Source: Ureibacillus massiliensis 4400831 = CIP 108448 = CCUG 49529 (GTDB lineage Bacteria > Bacillota > Bacilli > Bacillales_A > Planococcaceae). Taken from it: DNA of 64,000 nucleotides. The stretch lies in NCBI RefSeq assembly GCF_000772965.1, contig NZ_JPVQ01000016.1, positions 1-64,000 of the forward strand, written 5' to 3'. This document shows positions 27,302 to 35,982 of this stretch, piece by piece. Positions within the stretch are counted from its first letter, which is position 1. Every line of letters begins with the position of its first letter. The translations under genes were made by a program, and so were the position numbers. The notes under the pieces are model-generated. The model ran no database searches and had not been told where the DNA came from. It saw only the letters and a list, made by a program, of their open reading frames with translations.

Positions 27302-28591
27302 ATCCAAATTCATGTTGTACGGCAAGGTGAGTCGGTATGGGGGATATCACAAGCATATGGTATAAACTATCAAAATATTTTACAAGCAAATCAATTAGCA
27401 GAAACAGATCAACTAGTCGTGGGGCAAGCGCTTGTGATTCCGATTGTAGGCAGTTTTTATTGGGTTCAACAAGGTGATTCTTTGTACTCGGTAGCACAGC
27501 GATTTGGCCTTAATCCAAATAATCTTGCTCAAATCAATGGGCTTAACCCCAATCAACAATTGTGGGTGGGGTTAAGACTTTATATTCCACCAATGGAAAA
27601 AACAGATGCCGAAGTGAATATTTATATTGAGCCGACGGGAGAAACTGTTAGTCAGGCGTTATTGGATGACGCAAGAAGTGTCGGTCAATACTTAACGTAT
27701 TTAGCACCTTTTAGCTATGAAGCAAGAAGAGATGGAAGTATAGAATTAATGCCAATTGAGGGAATACCAGAAGTCGCAAGAGAAACCGGCGCTTCTTTAA
27801 TGATGGTTGTGACCAACTTAGAGGAAGGCCAATTTAGCGGCGATTTAGGAAGAGCAATTTTGCAGAGTGAAGCAGTACAGGAAGTTCTTCTCGAAAACAT
27901 TGTGGAAGAAGCTCAAAGAATTGGAAGTGTGTCGGACATTCATTTTGATTTCGAATTTTTACCAGGAGATCAAAGGGAAGCTTACAATAACTTTTTAAGA
28001 AGAGCAGCGGAATACTTACATGGTGAAGGGTTCTTAATTTCCACTGCGTTAGCACCAAAAACAAGCGCTGAACAGGCTGGACAGTGGTATGAAGCTCATG
28101 ATTATAGAGCACATGGAGAAATCGTTGACTTTGTTGTTTTAATGACATATGAGTGGGGATATTCTGGTGGGCCGCCAATGGCTGTTTCGCCAATTGGTCC
28201 AGTTGAAGATGTCATACAATATGCCTTAACTGAAATGCCCGCAAACAAAATTATGATGGGTCAAAACCTTTATGGATACGATTGGCAACTTCCATTCGTT
28301 GAAGGTGGGGAGTATGCTCGAGCGGTTAGTCCACAAAGAGCGCTGGAAATTGCAAGAGAAAACAATGCGGTAATTCAATACGACTATGAAGCGCAAGCAC
28401 CAAATTTTAATTATGTTGATAATGAAGGGAATGCCCATAAAGTTTGGTTTGAAGATGCAAGATCGATCCAAGCGAAATTTAATTTAATGAAGCGTTTAGG
28501 AGTCCGCGGAATTAGTTATTGGAAACTAGGCTTCCCATTCCCACAAAATTGGCTCTTAATAAATGAAAATTTCAACGTTGTGAAAAGATAA
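27302..28591 (+). CDS. sleL: Spore cortex-lytic N-acetylglucosaminidase SleL/YaaH, apparent ATC start
   Basis: The 429-residue protein has two N-terminal LysM modules ('HVVRQGESVWGISQAYG', 'YWVQQGDSLYSVAQRFG') and a GH18 domain with the catalytic 'DIHFDFE' motif. It matches YaaH of B. subtilis closely ('APKTSAEQAGQWYEAHDYRAHGEIV' region). SleL cleaves cortex muralyl fragments during germination. No ATG, GTG or TTG lies in frame before 27419, which would delete most of LysM 1. AAGGAG at 27289-27294 is 7 nt before ATC 27302, giving the expected MQIHVVRQG start. This is either a rare ATC start or a point mutation. Confidence 0.9.
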   Translation: MQIHVVRQGESVWGISQAYGINYQNILQANQLAETDQLVVGQALVIPIVGSFYWVQQGDSLYSVAQRFGLNPNNLAQINGLNPNQQLWVGLRLYIPPMEKTDAEVNIYIEPTGETVSQALLDDARSVGQYLTYLAPFSYEARRDGSIELMPIEGIPEVARETGASLMMVVTNLEEGQFSGDLGRAILQSEAVQEVLLENIVEEAQRIGSVSDIHFDFEFLPGDQREAYNNFLRRAAEYLHGEGFLISTALAPKTSAEQAGQWYEAHDYRAHGEIVDFVVLMTYEWGYSGGPPMAVSPIGPVEDVIQYALTEMPANKIMMGQNLYGYDWQLPFVEGGEYARAVSPQRALEIARENNAVIQYDYEAQAPNFNYVDNEGNAHKVWFEDARSIQAKFNLMKRLGVRGISYWKLGFPFPQNWLLINENFNVVKR

Positions 28592-28600
28592 AACTTGAGG

Positions 28601-28628
28601 AGATGGCTATGAAAATAGCCATCTTTTT
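28601..28628 (+). terminator. sleL terminator
   Basis: AGATGGCTAT and ATAGCCATCT with a GAAA loop, followed by TTTTT. Confidence 0.93.
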
Positions 28629-28717
28629 TTACATTTTCATCCCACTCATTTTAAATTGGTCATATTTGGGTAAAACTAAAATTTATGGATAACAAAAAAT
28701 GAATGAGGATGAATAAT

Positions 28718-29194
28718 TTGAGAACGAATAAACGTACAATTGATTCAATGAACTTTTGGTCAGGTATTTTATTTGGCTTAGGAGCAGTAGCATTTTTGGA
28801 TGAAGCAATTTTTCACCAATTATTACATTGGCATCATTTTTATGACTTATCAACGACAAGTGTTGGTCTAATTTCCGATGGATTATTTCATGCGTTTAGC
28901 TGGTTTGCAACGGTTGGTAGCCTTTTTATGGTAGCGTATTTACGTAAACAGAAAGCTTGGAAGAAAAGGCGATGGTTTGGTTCGTATATGCTTGGAGCAG
29001 GGGTGTTCAATCTATATGATGGTATTATTCAACATAAAATTATGAGAATTCATCAGATACGCTATAATGTAGAAACATTTTATTATGATTTGATATGGAA
29101 TGTTTTAGCTGCAGCACTCATCATTATTGGACTTGTTGTCATTCGAAAGGCTAAAAAAGCAGAGAGAGTGAGTGAGGGACAAGTTGCAACATGA
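28718..29194 (+). CDS. DUF2243 membrane protein
   Basis: The protein is 158 residues from TTG 28718, with four membrane segments and many conserved His ('DEAIFHQLLHWHHFY', 'SDGLFHAFSWF', 'YDGIIQHKIMRIHQIRYN'). These are the DUF2243 signature and could bind a metal or heme, though no function is established. It overlaps the CtaG-like gene downstream, and such pairs are common in Bacillales. TTG 28718 lies 8 nt after AGGA; ATG 28703 is the in-frame alternative without a clear site. Confidence 0.82.
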   Translation: MRTNKRTIDSMNFWSGILFGLGAVAFLDEAIFHQLLHWHHFYDLSTTSVGLISDGLFHAFSWFATVGSLFMVAYLRKQKAWKKRRWFGSYMLGAGVFNLYDGIIQHKIMRIHQIRYNVETFYYDLIWNVLAAALIIIGLVVIRKAKKAERVSEGQVAT

Positions 29195-29984
29195 ACATAC
29201 GAATCATGTTACATATAATCTGTTTGAAATGTTCCTATGGAGTATCCCATTTCAACTATTGATTGTATTGTATCTATATGCAGTTGTATCGACGAAAAAA
29301 AATTATAGAGCTTGGCCAATTTATCGGATTGTTAGCTTTAGTCTCGGTATAATATGTATTGCAACTGCCCTGATCGGCCCAATTGCAATGCTTTCCCATA
29401 CGAATTTTACAGCTCACATGGTTGGACATCTTTTGCTAGGGATGCTTGGCCCATTACTCATTGTAATATCTGCACCGATCACCTTATTACTTAGGATATT
29501 AAAAGTAAACCATGCAAGGAAAGTAAGTATGGTGTTAAGGAGTAGGTATGTTCAAATTATTAGTCATCCTTTAGTGGCGAGTGTGCTGAATATTGGAGGT
29601 CTATGGATTTTATACACAACTGATCTTTTTGAAGCGATGCATCAGTCTGTGCTTCTTTATATACTAGTTCATGTACATGTTTTTTTAGCAGGGTATGTTT
29701 TTACAGCTTCTATGATTTATATAGATCCTACTCCACATCGTACGACTTTTCGATTCAGAACACTCGTATTCATTTGTGCGTTGGCGGGACATAATATTTT
29801 ATCAAAGTGGATTTATGCAAATCCTCCCTCAGGTGTATCAAAGGCTGATGCTGAATTAGGAGCAATGACGATGTATTATGGGGGCGACTTGATTGATGTA
29901 TGGATTATTATCATAATGTGTTATCAAGTATATAAGTTAAGAGTTCTACATTTAAATGAAATACCAAGTCTAATCAATAAATAA
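29184..29984 (+). CDS. Cytochrome c oxidase assembly factor CtaG-like membrane protein
   Basis: The 266-residue protein has about seven membrane segments. 'HMVGHLLLGMLGPLLIVISAPITLLLR' and 'HVHVFLAGYVFTASMIYIDPTPHR' identify the caa3_CtaG family, implicated in copper delivery to or assembly of caa3 oxidase. TTG 29184, after GAGGG, is preferred to GTG 29172. It overlaps the DUF2243 gene by 11 nt. No oxidase subunit gene is nearby, so a role in copper or membrane homeostasis is also possible. Confidence 0.85.
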   Translation: MQHEHTNHVTYNLFEMFLWSIPFQLLIVLYLYAVVSTKKNYRAWPIYRIVSFSLGIICIATALIGPIAMLSHTNFTAHMVGHLLLGMLGPLLIVISAPITLLLRILKVNHARKVSMVLRSRYVQIISHPLVASVLNIGGLWILYTTDLFEAMHQSVLLYILVHVHVFLAGYVFTASMIYIDPTPHRTTFRFRTLVFICALAGHNILSKWIYANPPSGVSKADAELGAMTMYYGGDLIDVWIIIIMCYQVYKLRVLHLNEIPSLINK

Positions 29985-30024
29985 AACCTTCCTAGAAAAA
30001 GTTCTAATGAAGGTCTTATTTTCC
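29982..30024. terminator. Bidirectional terminator between ctaG-like and ligD
   Basis: ATAAAACCTTC...TAGAA and TTCTA...GAAGGTCTTAT form an imperfect stem across the convergent stop codons, with A- and T-rich flanks. Confidence 0.6.
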
Positions 30025-31872
30025 CTTACGCTCTTCTACTAATTGTTTTAAATTCTGAAGTACCTTACTAAAATTTTGTTTTTCTCCGACTTCTCTAAAT
30101 TCTCGGAATGGGTCCCCGTTAATTCTCAATCTCTCAATTACCTGTGGTAGAGAAAATAAAGCTGGTGTAAGGTTTTCATTTATTTCCTCCCAGTTCAGTG
30201 GTGTGGCAATTAAGCCTTGTTCATTCCCTCTTGGTGAATAAGGGGCTATAATTGTTTTCCCATAGGCATGTTGAATGAAATCAAGATAAAGCTTTTGACC
30301 GCGATTCTTTTTCAAGCGCTCCATTGTAAACCAATTAGGCTCTTGTTCACATAAAAATGTACATACAAATTCCGTGAAAATACGAGTATCCTCGTAGGTA
30401 AAGGCATTTTTAGGCAAAGGGATATACACCTGCAATCCTTTTCCGCCTGATGTTTTTACAAAGGAAACTAATCCAAATTGGTCAAAAATTGACTTCATCA
30501 TTACTGCTGCTTCGATAGCTAAAGAAAATTCATTCACTGATGGTGGATCTAGGTCGAAAACAATTTCAGTTGGATAATGTGTATCCACGGTTTGAAAAGG
30601 GATATGAAATTCGATAACAACCTGATTTCCTAACCATAGTAACGTCTCAATATTATTACACAAAATGTAATTTATATCTTCCTCCATTTTTGTAGCAATA
30701 AATGAGGGTTTGTAATCAGGTGCATTTTTTTGATAAAAGCTTTCACCAGGAATACCGTGGGGATAACGGATTGCTGTTAAATAACGATTTTTAAGAAAAG
30801 GTAAAAAATATGGTGACACATGTTGTAAATAATACAAATAATCGTCCTTATCAATATTTAACTTTGGCCAAATCGGTTTATCAGGATGTGTAACTTGTAC
30901 CTTTTCAGGTATTGGATTTAATTGTCTAATCATTGTTTTCCAATTAACGAATTCTGGTTGCAAATCAAATCGAAATTTTGAAAAACGAGGTTCTCTCAAC
31001 TTTTTACCGTCAAAATCAATACATGCAATGTCTACACAAATGGAAGGGTCCATTTCCCAAGTTTCAGATGTTACTTGTCGACCATTTCTTTTAAAAAAAG
31101 TAACAAGTGTTTGAAATTCTTGTTCTGAAAATCCATGCTTAAAAACGGTGATTTCAATTAGTTGATCTTCTCTATAAATAGATCCGTGGAAATAGCCATT
31201 TTCTTGATCATATTTGGTCAAAATGACAGTTACATAAAACCAATTTTTCACTTTTAACCATTGAGTTGTTCGTACACTACTGTCCCACGTACTAGATTGA
31301 TGCTTTGCAACTACTCCTTCTCCACCATGAATTTTTACTGTATCAATTGCTATTTGATCTTTTTGAAATACATCTATTAATTGAATATGGCCTTTTTTTA
31401 CGTAATCAATTGTTGTCGAAAAACCAATTGCTTCAAAAAGAGATTTTAACAATGCCTTTCGCTCATTTAGGACATAATCAGATATATCTAATCCTTTATA
31501 TCGGATAAGGTCGAATACGATAAGATTACAAGGAAATTTGTTTGCACTATTTAGAATCACATCTTCATTTCGCATTCTTCCACGAGTTTGAACAACTGAA
31601 AAATTACTTTTATAGTTATTTATAAGGTAGCAAATTTCCCCATCTAACGTTAAAGGAAGGAAAGGATAAATTTTGTCCTTTGCCTTTTCAGAAAATGTTA
31701 CGATCTCGGGATAGAAATTTGTTAATTCTTTTTCATTTCGACTCATTATTTGAATCCCAGTTTTATCCCAGTGAATGATGCAACGAAACCCATCATATTT
31801 CACTTCATATAGCCAATCTTTTGTTGAAGGTAATTCTTCTGATGCGGTTAAAAGCATTGGTTTCATTATCAT
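30016..31872 (-). CDS. ligD: Non-homologous end-joining DNA ligase LigD (ligase + polymerase)
   Basis: The 618-residue protein matches B. subtilis YkoU (LigD) in domain order. An N-terminal ATP-dependent ligase has the nucleotidyl-lysine K25 in 'EVKYDGFR' and 'LDGEICYL', 'GGEGVVAKH' and 'QWLKVKNWFY' motifs. A C-terminal archaeo-eukaryotic primase-type polymerase begins at 'THPDKPIWPKLNIDKDDYL' (about residue 330), with catalytic 'VFDLDPP'. There is no 3'-phosphoesterase domain. It repairs double-strand breaks with Ku, especially in spores. It is divergent from ku, 94 bp away. Confidence 0.94.
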   Translation of the reverse strand: MIMKPMLLTASEELPSTKDWLYEVKYDGFRCIIHWDKTGIQIMSRNEKELTNFYPEIVTFSEKAKDKIYPFLPLTLDGEICYLINNYKSNFSVVQTRGRMRNEDVILNSANKFPCNLIVFDLIRYKGLDISDYVLNERKALLKSLFEAIGFSTTIDYVKKGHIQLIDVFQKDQIAIDTVKIHGGEGVVAKHQSSTWDSSVRTTQWLKVKNWFYVTVILTKYDQENGYFHGSIYREDQLIEITVFKHGFSEQEFQTLVTFFKRNGRQVTSETWEMDPSICVDIACIDFDGKKLREPRFSKFRFDLQPEFVNWKTMIRQLNPIPEKVQVTHPDKPIWPKLNIDKDDYLYYLQHVSPYFLPFLKNRYLTAIRYPHGIPGESFYQKNAPDYKPSFIATKMEEDINYILCNNIETLLWLGNQVVIEFHIPFQTVDTHYPTEIVFDLDPPSVNEFSLAIEAAVMMKSIFDQFGLVSFVKTSGGKGLQVYIPLPKNAFTYEDTRIFTEFVCTFLCEQEPNWFTMERLKKNRGQKLYLDFIQHAYGKTIIAPYSPRGNEQGLIATPLNWEEINENLTPALFSLPQVIERLRINGDPFREFREVGEKQNFSKVLQNLKQLVEERKGK

Positions 31873-31966
31873 AAACCTCTTTTTTCTTTAGTTTTAGGAT
31901 AAATGTAGTAGTTATACATAGAACAATGCAGAGAACAACATAATAAGAAAAAAGGCGGTGATGAAG

Positions 31967-32791
31967 GTGCATACAGTTTGGAAAGGTAGTATTAGTTTTG
32001 GTCTTGTGAATATTCCGGTGAAATTACATACTGCAACGGAAAATAAAGATATTAAATTGCGCCAATTGCATAAAGAATGTAATAGTCCGATCAACTATAA
32101 AAAAGTATGTCCTGTATGTGATAAGGAAGTAGGAAATGAAGATATCGTAAAGGCTTATGAATATTCTAAAAATAAATTCGTTGTACTTGATGACGAAGAG
32201 TTAGAAAACTTGAAGAAAGAAAGTGAAGATAAAGCAGTCGAAATTATTGAATTTGTTCAATTAGATGAAATTGATCCAATATATTTCGAACGTAGTTACT
32301 TTCTAGCACCAGATAGTGGTGGTGGTAAAGCATATGCATTACTAAGAAGTGCATTAAAAGAATCTGGAAAAATTGGTGTTGCCAAAATTACAATTCGTTC
32401 AAAGGAACAGCTAGCAATCGTTCGAGTTTATGGTGACACATTGTTAATGGAGACAATTCATTTTCCAGATGAAGTAAGAAAGGCTGATGAAGTTCCTAAT
32501 ATACCGAGTGAAGATAAGATAGCTGATAAAGAACTGGATACAGCTTTAATGTTAATTGAACAATTAACAGAAAAATTTGATCCTGAAAAGTATAACGATG
32601 ATTATCGAACAGCGCTACTTGAACTTATCGAGAAGAAAAAATCTGGTGAGGTTGTCGTAACAGCGACTGAGAAGGAAACGAAAGTACCTTCAGATATGAC
32701 AGATTTAATGGCGGCTTTACAAGCATCACTAGACAAAACAAAGAAACCTACAGTACGAAAACGAAAAACACCAGCAAAGAAAAAAGCGTAA
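31967..32791 (+). CDS. ku: NHEJ DNA-end-binding protein Ku
   Basis: The 274-residue bacterial Ku opens 'HTVWKGSISFGLVNIPVKLHTATE' and has 'LHKECNSPINYKKVCPVCDKEV' and the dimerisation core. The Lys-rich C-terminus ('RKRKTPAKKKA') fits DNA or LigD contact. It encircles DNA ends and recruits LigD. GTG 31967 lies just after GGCGGTGAT, a strong anti-SD match, and gives the MHTVWKG start of the family; ATG 31961 and GTG 31958 are alternatives. Confidence 0.95.
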   Translation: MHTVWKGSISFGLVNIPVKLHTATENKDIKLRQLHKECNSPINYKKVCPVCDKEVGNEDIVKAYEYSKNKFVVLDDEELENLKKESEDKAVEIIEFVQLDEIDPIYFERSYFLAPDSGGGKAYALLRSALKESGKIGVAKITIRSKEQLAIVRVYGDTLLMETIHFPDEVRKADEVPNIPSEDKIADKELDTALMLIEQLTEKFDPEKYNDDYRTALLELIEKKKSGEVVVTATEKETKVPSDMTDLMAALQASLDKTKKPTVRKRKTPAKKKA

Positions 32792-32799
32792 TGAATTTA

Positions 32800-32833
32800 G
32801 ACCACAAATACTCAGTATTTGTGGTTTTATTTT
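32800..32833 (+). terminator. ku terminator
   Basis: ACCACAAATACT and AGTATTTGTGGT (32800-32811, 32813-32824) with T-rich tail. Confidence 0.88.
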
Positions 32834-33092
32834 TCGACATCACATGACATGGAATGATACTTAGTTAATCAGTCAAATTCGAATAGTATTGCCGTAAAAA
32901 CAGGAGTTATCAATGGATTCTAAAAGCGTCAACTACTTATCTGAAATTTTATAATATTATAACAATCTTAACATTAGATTAATATCATCTCTTTTTGGCA
33001 TTGAAATTGTTAGATAATTGAGAATAAAATAAAAACAATAAAGATTTCAAAATTTGAACTCTTGATTTCACAAAATGAAATTATTAAATGGT

Positions 33093-33121
33093 GTATGTAA
33101 TGTGTATTGAAATCTACATAC
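33093..33121 (+). promoter_or_regulatory. Candidate operator upstream of the peptide/pyroglutamate operon
   Basis: GTATGTA (33093-33099) and TACATAC (33115-33121) form an inverted repeat with a 15-bp spacer in the 385-bp region before oppD. TTGAAA at 33107-33112 could be a -35 element, though no good -10 follows at ideal spacing. The rest of the region is AT-rich with no gene visible. The IclR protein encoded at 35167 is a plausible binder. Confidence 0.3.
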
Positions 33122-33176
33122 TCAAAATATTTTTTCACAGTATTAGGTTAAAAAACTAAAAAGGGAGTGAATTCCA

Positions 33177-34142
33177 TTGGCCGAAAGCGTATTAGAAGTA
33201 AAGGATTTAAAACTTGGAATCCGGGACGGGAAACGGCAAATTCCAATTGTAAACGGAGTAACCTTCGATTTGAAAAAGGGCGAAACGTTGGGGATTGTTG
33301 GTGAGTCTGGCTGCGGAAAAAGTTTGACGTCATTATCGTTGATGGGTTTACTGCCACCAGGTATCGAGTATCAAAATGGAAACATTGAAATAAGAAATCA
33401 AAACATGGTGGGTGTCAAAGATAAGGTTTGGAGATCTGTTCGAGGTAAGAAGGTATCAATGATTTTCCAAGAACCGATGACCTCCTTAAATCCCGTTTTT
33501 ACAATCGGGGATCAAATTGTCGAAATGATTCTAAGCCATAACAAGATGAAAAAAGCAGAAGCAAAAAGTCATGCAATACATATGTTGAAAACCCTTGGAA
33601 TTCCGAGAGCTGAGGAAGTGTTTAATGAATATCCTCACCAATTATCAGGAGGTATGAGACAAAGGGTTATGATTGCAATTGCACTATCCTGCAACCCCGA
33701 AATTTTAATAGCAGACGAGCCTACAACTGCATTAGACGTAACAATTCAAGCGCAAATACTTGAACTAATGAAAAAGCTTCAGAAGCAAATGGATATGTCG
33801 ATTGTACTTATTACTCACGATTTAGGCGTTGTAGCTGAAATGTGCGACAGAGTCATTGTAATGTATGCTGGTGAAGTTGTAGAGGAATCAACAGTAGTAG
33901 AGTTATTTGATAATCCGAAACACCCATATACGAAAGGGTTACTTGCTTCACTACCAAAAATAGAAGAACAAAAAGAGTTTTTATCATCTATCAAAGGAGT
34001 TGTACCAACTGCTGCAAATATGCCATCTGGCTGCCGATTTGCACCACGTTGTCAATTTAGAACAGAAAAATGTGATGAAAAACCATTGCTAAAAATGATT
34101 AATGATCAGTCTCAAGTGCAGTGCTGGCTTTACTCTGATTAA
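33177..34142 (+). CDS. oppD: Oligopeptide ABC transporter ATPase (OppD/DppD type)
   Basis: The 321-residue ATPase has Walker A 'GESGCGKS', the signature '[15 protein letters not shown]', Walker B '[12 protein letters not shown]' and switch His ('[10 protein letters not shown]'). The OppD/DppD C-terminal motif with Cys residues ('[20 protein letters not shown]') is present. TTG 33177 follows AAGGGAGTGA. It starts an 11-gene same-strand unit through pxpA at 45370, and pairs with the OppF-type ATPase next to it. Confidence 0.92.
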   Translation: MAESVLEVKDLKLGIRDGKRQIPIVNGVTFDLKKGETLGIVGESGCGKSLTSLSLMGLLPPGIEYQNGNIEIRNQNMVGVKDKVWRSVRGKKVSMIFQEPMTSLNPVFTIGDQIVEMILSHNKMKKAEAKSHAIHMLKTLGIPRAEEVFNEYPHQLSGGMRQRVMIAIALSCNPEILIADEPTTALDVTIQAQILELMKKLQKQMDMSIVLITHDLGVVAEMCDRVIVMYAGEVVEESTVVELFDNPKHPYTKGLLASLPKIEEQKEFLSSIKGVVPTAANMPSGCRFAPRCQFRTEKCDEKPLLKMINDQSQVQCWLYSD

Positions 34143-34158
34143 AGATGGAGGTGATCTT

Positions 34159-35151
34159 GTGGAGGCAGTAGCAGTAAAAGAAAAAGAAACATTATTGAAG
34201 GTTGAAAATCTCTCAAAACATTTTATCGTCAAAAAGGGATTTGGAAAAAACAACGTTCAAAGAATTAAAGCAGTCGATAACGTATCCTTTGAAGTGAAAA
34301 AAGGCGAAATTTTCGGGATAGTTGGAGAATCAGGGTGTGGTAAAAGTACTACTGGGCGTACTATTCTTCGATTATTAGAACCTACCTCAGGAAAGATAGA
34401 GTTTGAGGGTAAAGATATTTCAACTCTTAGCGGCAAAGAGATGCGCCAAGCAAGAAGAGATATGCAAATCGTCTTCCAAGACCCATTTGCCTCATTAAAT
34501 CCGCGGATGAAGATTTTTAACGTAATCGAAGAACCTTTAATCAACTTCGGAGTAAAGGATGCTAACGAAAGAAAAAAGAGAGTATATGAAGTTGCCGAAC
34601 AAGTTGGACTTACAATAGCACAGTTAGAACGTTTGCCACACGAATTTTCAGGTGGACAGAGACAAAGAATTGGCATTGCGAGAGCGCTTGTTTCACGTCC
34701 AAAGTTAATTATTGCAGATGAACCAGTATCGGCACTTGATGTTTCCATTCAATCACAAGTATTGAATCTAATGAGAAAACTGCAAAAAGAAATGGACCTA
34801 ACATACATTTTTATCTCACATGACTTAAATGTTGTGCATCATTTCTGCGATCGAATTGGTGTAATGTATTTGGGGAAAATGGTTGAAATAGCTGATAAGG
34901 ATGAACTATTTAAAAATCCATTACATCCTTATTCAAAAGCTTTATTCTCTGCTTTACCAAAATCACACCCTTTAGAGAAGAAAGAGAGAATTGTGCTCCA
35001 AGGGGATGTACCTAGTCCAGGTAATCCTCCAAGTGGTTGTATGTTCCACACGAGATGCTTTGCTTGTATGGAACAATGTAAGACCGAAATTCCAGTTTTG
35101 ACAGCTAGAAATTCTCAACATAAAGTATCTTGTCATCTTTATCCTGAATGA
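34159..35151 (+). CDS. oppF: Oligopeptide ABC transporter ATPase (OppF/DppF type)
   Basis: The 330-residue ATPase has Walker A 'GESGCGKST', 'FQDPFASLNPRMK', signature 'FSGGQRQRIGIARAL', Walker B 'LIIADEPVSALD' and the C-terminal 'SGCMFHTRCFACMEQCKTEIP' Cys region. The GTG at 34159 lies 7 nt after a perfect GGAGG within GGAGGTGATC. The readable frame extends back into oppD, but that extension is not expected to be translated. Confidence 0.92.
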   Translation: MEAVAVKEKETLLKVENLSKHFIVKKGFGKNNVQRIKAVDNVSFEVKKGEIFGIVGESGCGKSTTGRTILRLLEPTSGKIEFEGKDISTLSGKEMRQARRDMQIVFQDPFASLNPRMKIFNVIEEPLINFGVKDANERKKRVYEVAEQVGLTIAQLERLPHEFSGGQRQRIGIARALVSRPKLIIADEPVSALDVSIQSQVLNLMRKLQKEMDLTYIFISHDLNVVHHFCDRIGVMYLGKMVEIADKDELFKNPLHPYSKALFSALPKSHPLEKKERIVLQGDVPSPGNPPSGCMFHTRCFACMEQCKTEIPVLTARNSQHKVSCHLYPE

Positions 35152-35166
35152 GAAAAGAGGTAACCG

Positions 35167-35949
35167 ATGAGTAAGACGTTAGAAAAGGGAATTCAGTTAT
35201 TTGAGCTTTTTACGAGTGATAAACCTATTTGGTCTATGGATGAAATTTCGGAGTATACAAAAATACCAAAACCTACAGTTTATAGACTATTAAAAATATT
35301 CGTAGATAATGAGTTTTTACAAAAAACTACCGCCGAAAATGGTGAAGGATACCGTTTTTCCTTAGGATTGAAGTTTTTAGAACTGGGAAGTGTTGTTCTT
35401 TCGACATTCGACATTCGAAAAATTGCTTTACCACCTATGAGAGAATTACAACAAAAGTTTAATGAGGCAGTACAGCTTTCTTATAAAGATGGTGAAGAGG
35501 GACTATATATCGAAAAAGTCGAAAGTACAAAGCCAGTTCGATTATACACACGTGTTGGAAGAAAGGCGCCTCTCTATGCTGGGGCATGTATGAGAACAAT
35601 TTTAGCATTCCAGCCACAAGAGGAAATTGACTATATTATTTCTAAAAATTTAAATCAAATCGCAAGTGGAACTCCACAATCGAAAGACAATGTATTACAG
35701 TTGCTTGTTCAATGTAGAACAGAAGGTTATTCATATAGTATTTCTGAATTAGAAGAAGGAACCTTTTCTATTGCAGTTCCAATTTTTAATCATGAGGGAC
35801 AAGTAAAATACTCTTTAAGTATTGCAGGAATCGCTACTTCATTTTCTCAACAGCAAATAAAAGAATTTGTTACTGAGCTTTGGAATGTTGCAGCAGAAAT
35901 TTCAGTAGGTATCGGTTATAAAGAACCATATCCTTATGGGCTTTTATAA
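35167..35949 (+). CDS. IclR-family transcriptional regulator (KipR-like)
   Basis: The 260-residue protein has an N-terminal winged helix ('KGIQLFELFTSDKPIWSMDEISEYTKIPKPTVYRLLKIFVD') and a GAF-like effector domain ('SYKDGEEGLYIEKVES...RVGRKAPLYAGACMRTILAF'). It is embedded in the operon between oppF and the binding-protein gene. In B. subtilis the 5-oxoprolinase genes (kip operon) are controlled by the IclR-type KipR, so the same regulator family accompanies pxp genes here. Pyroglutamate or a peptide is a possible effector, by inference. Confidence 0.87.
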   Translation: MSKTLEKGIQLFELFTSDKPIWSMDEISEYTKIPKPTVYRLLKIFVDNEFLQKTTAENGEGYRFSLGLKFLELGSVVLSTFDIRKIALPPMRELQQKFNEAVQLSYKDGEEGLYIEKVESTKPVRLYTRVGRKAPLYAGACMRTILAFQPQEEIDYIISKNLNQIASGTPQSKDNVLQLLVQCRTEGYSYSISELEEGTFSIAVPIFNHEGQVKYSLSIAGIATSFSQQQIKEFVTELWNVAAEISVGIGYKEPYPYGLL

Positions 35950-35982
35950 ATAACAACAGATAAAACAGTAGGGGGATATAAA

